A stretch of DNA of 64,000 nt. Source: Pseudomonadota bacterium. GTDB lineage: Bacteria; Pseudomonadota; Alphaproteobacteria; Micropepsales; Micropepsaceae. Numbering within the stretch: position 1 is the stretch's first letter; the number at the start of each line of letters is the position of its first letter. The stretch lies in assembly GCA_016201105.1 (NCBI GenBank), contig JACQDN010000061.1, forward strand, positions 1 through 64,000, in the 5' to 3' direction. This document shows positions 59,843 to 64,000 of the stretch, in pieces. Position numbers and translations under genes: made by a program. The notes beneath the pieces were generated by a model. The model worked only from the letters and a program-made list of their open reading frames with translations, made no database searches and was not told the origin of the DNA.

Positions 59843-61093
59843 TCAGGCCGCGACCAGCTTCACCGGCAGAGTTTCGTAGCCCTTCACAAAGGACGACAGC
59901 ACGCGGCGCGGTTCGCCCATCACTTCGATTTTCGAGAAGCGCTTCAAGATCTCTTCCCAGATGATCTTGAGCTGCAATTCGGCGACACGGTTGCCGACGC
60001 AGCGGTGGATGCCGAAGCCGAAGGAGAGATGCTGGCGCGCCCGCGGACGATCGACGATGTAGCTGTTGGGGCTTTCGATCACTTCGTCGTCGCGGTTGCC
60101 TGAGACGTACCACATCAGCACCTTGTCGCCCTCGCGGATCGTCTTGCCCTTGAACTCGAAGTCGCGTTTGGCGCGGCGGCGCATATAGGCGAGCGGGGTC
60201 TGCCAGCGGATGGTTTCCGAGACCATGCTGGGGATCAGGTCGTGATTGGCTGTCAGCTTGGCGTATTGGTCCGGATTCTGGTGCAGCGCCAGCACGCTGC
60301 CGGAGATCGTATTACGCGTCGTGTCGTTGCCGCCGACGATCAAGAGGATGAGATTGCCCAGATATTCCATGCGGTCCATGTGCCGCGTGGATTCGCCGTG
60401 CGCCAGCATGGAGATGAGATCGCCTTTCGGCGGAGCGTTGACCCGCTCGTTCCATAGCCGGGTGAAGTAGTCCACGCATTCGAAGAGTTCGGCGCGGCGG
60501 TGATCTTCGGATTCCACGATTCCGGAAGCCGGATTGGCGGTGGCTACATCCGACCATCGCGTCAGCTTGCGCCGGTCTTCCCAGGGAAAATCGAACAGCG
60601 TCGCCAGCGTCATCGTTGTCAATTCGATGGAGACTTTATCCACCCAGTCGAAGGTTTCGCCGATCGGCAGATCGTCGAGGATCTTGCTGGCACGTTCGCG
60701 GATGACCGGCTCCAGCGCCTGAAGGTTGGGGCCCGACACGATGGGGCTCACGGTCTTGCGCTGCACATCGTGCTTGGGCGGATCCATGGCGATGAACATC
60801 GGCAGGCGGAAATCGTCCTTGGGATCGACGACGGTGATGCCCGGTTCCGAGGAGAACACGTCATGGTTGGTGTCGACCGCCATGATGTCGTTGTATTTGG
60901 TGACCGACCAATAGGGGCCGAACTCGCTCTCGCGGCAGAGGTGCACCGGTTCTTCCCGGCGCAGGCGCTCGAAGTAGGGCCAGATCGTATCGGACCGAAA
61001 CAGCTCCGGATTGACCATGTTGAAGCTGTCGAGCGGGATGGAATAGGCGTGCTCGGCGGCCTTCGCCTGCAGATCGGTCACTTCGCGGTCCAT
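59843..61093 (-). CDS. Cytochrome P450 of the CYP153 family (terminal alkane / fatty-acid hydroxylase)
   Basis: The protein has 416 residues with AAGGAAG before the ATG at 61093. It matches CYP153 throughout: YFERLRREEPVHLCRESEFG, LPMFIAMDPPKHDVQRKTVS, LVGGNDTTRN-type I-helix (LLIVGGNDTTRN), ExxR in SETIRW and the heme-cysteine loop SFGFGIHRCVG. CYP153 enzymes hydroxylate the terminal carbon of medium-chain alkanes and fatty acids using ferredoxin and a reductase; neither is encoded in this window. The divergent neighbour is an epoxide-hydrolase-like gene. The family is well supported, the natural substrate is not. Confidence 0.93.
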   Translation of the reverse strand: MDREVTDLQAKAAEHAYSIPLDSFNMVNPELFRSDTIWPYFERLRREEPVHLCRESEFGPYWSVTKYNDIMAVDTNHDVFSSEPGITVVDPKDDFRLPMFIAMDPPKHDVQRKTVSPIVSGPNLQALEPVIRERASKILDDLPIGETFDWVDKVSIELTTMTLATLFDFPWEDRRKLTRWSDVATANPASGIVESEDHRRAELFECVDYFTRLWNERVNAPPKGDLISMLAHGESTRHMDRMEYLGNLILLIVGGNDTTRNTISGSVLALHQNPDQYAKLTANHDLIPSMVSETIRWQTPLAYMRRRAKRDFEFKGKTIREGDKVLMWYVSGNRDDEVIESPNSYIVDRPRARQHLSFGFGIHRCVGNRVAELQLKIIWEEILKRFSKIEVMGEPRRVLSSFVKGYETLPVKLVAA

Positions 61094-61236
61094 GGCACTT
61101 CCTTGGCTATTCCCTGGTGCGTTTGCGGGATTGTCGGCCTGTTTGGCGGACTGTCAACGCTGCGAATGCGCACAATGGTGTTGCAGGCTTTGCCAAATCG
61201 CTAATCTGCGATCGCGAAATCAAATTGGCGGTTGGA

Positions 61237-62202
61237 ATGCTCGGGTTCAACGTCATCGATGTGGGGAATGTGCGTCTTCGAGTGGCCCTCGACGGTGCGG
61301 GCCCGTTGGTCGTGATGGTCCATGGTTTTCCCGAGTCCTGGTATTCCTGGCGCCATCAGATCGGCCCGATCGCCGAGGCCGGCTTCGCCGCCTGCGCCAT
61401 CGACGTGCGCGGCTATGGCGGCTCGGACAAGCCGCATCCGGTCGATCGCTATGCCATGGAGCATATGACGGCGGATCTCGCCGGGTTGATCGAAAAACTC
61501 AGCCCGGAAAGGCCAGCGGTGTTGGTCGGTCACGATTGGGGGGCGCCCATTGTGTGGAACACGGCGCTCATCCATCCCGAACGCGTGCGCGCGGTGTGCG
61601 CATTGTCGGTGCCCTATACCGGCGTGCCGACGCGTTCGTTCGATGACATTTTCCACGAAGCCTTCACCAGCAAGGGCCGCTTCTTCTATCAAGCCTATTT
61701 TCAGGACGAAGGCGCCGCCGAAGCGGAGGCCGAGGAGAACCCGCGCGATTTTCTGCGCAAGTTCTATTACGCGATCTGCGGCGACGCGCCCGACGGCGCC
61801 TGGCCGAACGACAAGACGAGCGAAGATACGCTGCTCAAAGGCCTCATCGATCCCAATCCGTTTCCCGCGTGGCTGACGGAGGAAGAACTCGACTATTACG
61901 TGGGTGAATTCGAAGGCTCGGGCTTTCGCGGGCCGATCAACCGTTATCGCAATCACCGGCGCGATTTCGAGTATCTGCAGACGTTCAAAGACCGCAGGAT
62001 CAGGCAGCCGGCGTTGTTCATCGGCGGCAGCAAGGATCCGGTGCTCAGCATGATGGGCCGGGTCGATCTCATCTCCCTCATGCGCGAGCAGGTGCGCGAT
62101 CTTCGCGGCGCCCATGTGCTGGAAGGCTGCGGACACTGGACACAGCAGGAACGACCGGAAGAGGTGAACAGGCTTCTGGTGGAGTGGTTGAAGGGGCTGT
62201 AA
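61237..62202 (+). CDS. Alpha/beta hydrolase, epoxide-hydrolase-like
   Basis: The protein has 321 residues from the ATG at 61237; an upstream start at 61117 would add 40 residues without likeness to the family. The fold shows HGFPESWYSWRHQI, the nucleophile elbow LVGHDWGAPI with Asp as nucleophile, the acid in FIGGSKDPVL and the His in EGCGHWTQQE. An Asp nucleophile in GHDWG with HGFPES is the pattern of epoxide hydrolases and haloalkane dehalogenases. It could open epoxides made by the neighbouring P450 or other oxygenases. The two genes are divergent, with 143 bp between. Confidence 0.9.
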   Translation: MLGFNVIDVGNVRLRVALDGAGPLVVMVHGFPESWYSWRHQIGPIAEAGFAACAIDVRGYGGSDKPHPVDRYAMEHMTADLAGLIEKLSPERPAVLVGHDWGAPIVWNTALIHPERVRAVCALSVPYTGVPTRSFDDIFHEAFTSKGRFFYQAYFQDEGAAEAEAEENPRDFLRKFYYAICGDAPDGAWPNDKTSEDTLLKGLIDPNPFPAWLTEEELDYYVGEFEGSGFRGPINRYRNHRRDFEYLQTFKDRRIRQPALFIGGSKDPVLSMMGRVDLISLMREQVRDLRGAHVLEGCGHWTQQERPEEVNRLLVEWLKGL

Positions 62203-62336
62203 CGACCCTCACTTGGGAGGGTCGAAATTTGCGGAACGCAAATTTCGGGGAGGATGTGGAAGGAGAGGTGCTGCTCGGTCGCATATCCTCTCCGAAAAAT
62301 CCTCGGGGATTTTTCGACCCTCCCGAGGGAGGGTGG
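62203..62336. repeat. Palindromic repeat family A, copy 4
   Basis: Terminal hairpins (CCCTCACTTGGGAGGG and CCCTCCCGAGGGAGGG) and inner hairpins (GAAATTTGCGGAACGCAAAT on the left, GAAAAATCCTCGGGGATTTT on the right) follow the family plan. It fills the gap between the convergent epoxide-hydrolase-like and GH84 genes; each end touches a stop codon. Confidence 0.85.
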
Positions 62337-63398
62337 TTACACCTCCAACCATTCATCCTTGAACCGATATACGCCATCCAGCCACGCCACGATCTCGCGC
62401 GCGCCGGGATGGTCGAAGCGTGCATAGCGTTCGCGCAGCTTCTCCGCTTGTTTGCCGAGACGATCCAGACCGCTGTCTTGAAGCGAATAGATATCGCCAT
62501 TGACGCAACGCGCCAGGTCGGTGCCCAGAATCTCCACCGCCGCGCGTTCGAACGCCGCGCGATATTGGTAGGCGTCACCCAGGCGATAGGATTGTGCAAG
62601 CGTGAGCATGGGAATGCGCGTGAGGACCGGTTGCAGCGCCGGGTTCACGGCATGTGCCGCAAGATGCGCGCCAATGGATGCGGGCCGCCCGGTGAAGGCG
62701 CGCAAATGCAGAAACTGCGACATGCGCTGGCCGTCGTTCACCGGATAATTGTCCCAAAGAAACGGCTTGCGGCGCAGCTGCGTGCTCACGCGCTCCAAAT
62801 GGCCGACGGAATATTCCCTTGAGCACACTTCCTCGCCCGTCCAAAAAATATCGATGGCAGGATCGAGCCGTTCGCCGAACTCTTCGAGATAGCGTTCCGG
62901 CCGCCGGCCGAAGTAACGGTCGAGCACCGGATCGTCGGTGTAATAACTGGGGCAAACAATCAGGCGCTTGGCCTTCGTGCGCTCGGCGATCCAGTGGATG
63001 ATGCCGGCTTGCATGCGCGCGAGATCGGGCAGATCGCCGCGCATATCGTCGAACAGGATCGCGAGCATATCGCAGCCGATCGCATCCAATCCCGCGAGCT
63101 TGCGTGCGAGTGCCGCCTTCGCCGCATCGTCGAAATTCCGGTAGAGCTCGAACGGACTCAAGCCCACGCCGAACACCACACCCAACGATTTGCAGTGCTG
63201 CGCGAGACGGGAAAGCGCTTGTACCGTCTCGGCGGGATGATCTTCCTGCCAGCGCTTGCGCAAATAGGCGTCCGCCTTTGGCGCATAGAGAAAGAAGCGA
63301 TAGCCGTGCGGCGCCAGCGCCTGGACCGTCTCGGCGCGGGCCTGCCAGCTCCACGGCGCGCCGTAGTAACCTTCGATTGTGCCCAATTGCGCCGTCAT
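62337..63398 (-). CDS. GH84 family beta-N-acetylglucosaminidase-like protein
   Basis: The protein has 353 residues from the ATG at 63398 (MTAQLGTIEGYYGAPWSWQA). GTIEGYYGxPW is the GH84 start, GYRFFLYAPKADAYLRKRW follows, and MLAILFDDMRGDLPDL carries the catalytic Asp pair. DIFWTGEEVCSREYS and PFLWDNYPVNDGQR are also family features. GH84 enzymes remove GlcNAc from O-GlcNAc proteins, hyaluronan or chitin fragments by substrate-assisted catalysis. There is no signal peptide, so it would be cytoplasmic and may act on imported or recycled sugars. Only the catalytic domain is present. Confidence 0.9.
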   Translation of the reverse strand: MTAQLGTIEGYYGAPWSWQARAETVQALAPHGYRFFLYAPKADAYLRKRWQEDHPAETVQALSRLAQHCKSLGVVFGVGLSPFELYRNFDDAAKAALARKLAGLDAIGCDMLAILFDDMRGDLPDLARMQAGIIHWIAERTKAKRLIVCPSYYTDDPVLDRYFGRRPERYLEEFGERLDPAIDIFWTGEEVCSREYSVGHLERVSTQLRRKPFLWDNYPVNDGQRMSQFLHLRAFTGRPASIGAHLAAHAVNPALQPVLTRIPMLTLAQSYRLGDAYQYRAAFERAAVEILGTDLARCVNGDIYSLQDSGLDRLGKQAEKLRERYARFDHPGAREIVAWLDGVYRFKDEWLEV

Positions 63399-63524
63399 GA
63401 ACCTTCCGCGACAGATGCGTGAATACAGATTAGCGCGCCGGCACCGATTGCGCTTGCCCCGGGAGAGGCAGACAATTCGCCGCTTTTTGGGGGAGCAGCG
63501 GGGCGAAGCGCCTGCTGACAAATC

Positions 63525-63710
63525 ATGAAACCGTTCACGACCATTGCCGCACTTCTTTTGATCGTCGTTGCCGCCGCTCACGCCTATCGCCTCTATACGG
63601 GAATGGCCGTCGTGGTGAATGGCCACGACATCCCGATGTGGGTGAGTTGGGCCGGCGCCGCCGTCGCCGGCGTGCTGGGCTTGATGACGCTCGTCGAATC
63701 CCGCCGCTAA
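63525..63710 (+). CDS. Small two-helix membrane protein
   Basis: The protein has 61 residues: helix 1 TIAALLLIVVAAAHAYRLYT, a short loop with NGHDIPMWV, helix 2 SWAGAAVAGVLGLMTLVE and a basic end. It should sit in the inner membrane. I recall similar small hypothetical proteins in Alphaproteobacteria but no function. It converges with the DUF6498-like gene. Confidence 0.55.
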   Translation: MKPFTTIAALLLIVVAAAHAYRLYTGMAVVVNGHDIPMWVSWAGAAVAGVLGLMTLVESRR

Positions 63711-63721
63711 TTCTCCGACTC

Positions 63722-64000
63722 TCACGTTTGGTGTGACTGCGTCGCGAGACTTTCTCGCGCGGCGGTGAACTTTATCCATCCCACTTCCAACGCCGTCTTG
63801 AGAACCGCGAGCAGCGCGACGGCCAAAAGCGGTTGACCGAACAGCAGCACCGCGAAGGCGCCCACAAGGATGGTGATGTGGATCACCACTACGCGGCCGT
63901 AAGGCGCGAACATCTGCACGGCCGGCTCGACACCGCGCCAGCGGCCCTTCCCCACCCAGTCCGTCAAGAATACGAAGAGGTGAAAGGCCGTGAGCAGCAC
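63722..64000 (-). CDS. DUF6498-like membrane protein, C-terminal part (partial)
   Basis: The frame runs off the right edge, so the N-terminal part of the protein is missing. The visible 92 residues contain FHLFVFLTDWVGKGRWRG, MFAPYGRVVVIHITILVGAF and VALLAVLKTALEVGW. The APYGRVVVxHxTIxxGxF string is, as I remember it, conserved in DUF6498. It is a multi-helix inner-membrane protein of unknown role. I cannot say more without the rest of the gene. Confidence 0.65.
   Translation of the reverse strand: MLLTAFHLFVFLTDWVGKGRWRGVEPAVQMFAPYGRVVVIHITILVGAFAVLLFGQPLLAVALLAVLKTALEVGWIKFTAARESLATQSHQT

Overview
The window reads as a chromosomal segment of a GC-rich Alphaproteobacterium. The class-level call rests on four things: a circularly permuted tmRNA gene (33105-33365), a DUF1153/SciP-type small regulator (55609-55884), the guaA / RsmB-like methyltransferase / guaB neighbourhood, and dispersed palindromes of the GTCAT...CCGG type that are common in this class. 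A Micropepsales/Rhizomicrobium-like or Caulobacterales-like host would fit, but that is a guess. Gene density is normal, there are no rRNA operons, and I see one intact tRNA.

Layout. 1-2591: accessory segment with the 3' end of an MDR dehydrogenase, a tRNA-Pro 3' fragment, and three single genes separated by six oriented copies of a ~22-nt element. 2592-16651: core block with guaA, rsmB-like, NDH-2, guaB, small membrane proteins, an acyl-CoA dehydrogenase, a DUF885 peptidase, rlmE and ppx/gppA. 16878-24120: accessory block after tRNA-Gln with a LysR regulator, a GST, a secreted protein, RraA and RidA; the GST and secreted-protein genes carry near-identical promoter segments. It continues with gene debris (PhzF, RHS and MDR fragments) and a Phd/VapC toxin-antitoxin pair. 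24285-26753: a PP-loop ATPase, a DUF6580 membrane protein, a BtuF-like binding protein and a CWC protein, probably one corrinoid-related operon. 27054-35472: small secreted proteins, an MFS carrier, a serine hydrolase, the tmRNA and a large anchored secreted protein. 36011-38910: ECF sigma, anti-sigma, metallophosphoesterase and cupredoxin. 39080-47159: M3 peptidase, a lone formate dehydrogenase, and a proteobacterial sortase with its VIT/vWA target. 47163-55884: FAH hydrolase, TonB receptor, TPR-sulfotransferase, DUF188 protein, RhlE-like helicase, a secreted unknown and SciP-like DUF1153. 56012-64000: oxidative metabolism (LLM flavoenzyme, 2OG-Fe dioxygenase, nitrobindin-like protein, CYP153 P450, epoxide-hydrolase-like enzyme) and a GH84 glycosidase.

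The most unusual features are non-coding. First, a degenerate ~22-nt element (roughly GGYGACA, then about ten variable bases, then TTCCC) occurs well over a dozen times, only in accessory stretches, and brackets single genes or gene fragments in inverted pairs. Second, a family of long intergenic palindromes keeps its inner hairpin while the hairpin sequence changes completely from copy to copy. Third, the permuted tmRNA gene carries a perfect intrinsic-terminator shape between its two halves. Fourth, a duplicated promoter/operator segment links the LysR-adjacent genes.

All functional calls come from motif and family recognition by eye. No database search was possible.
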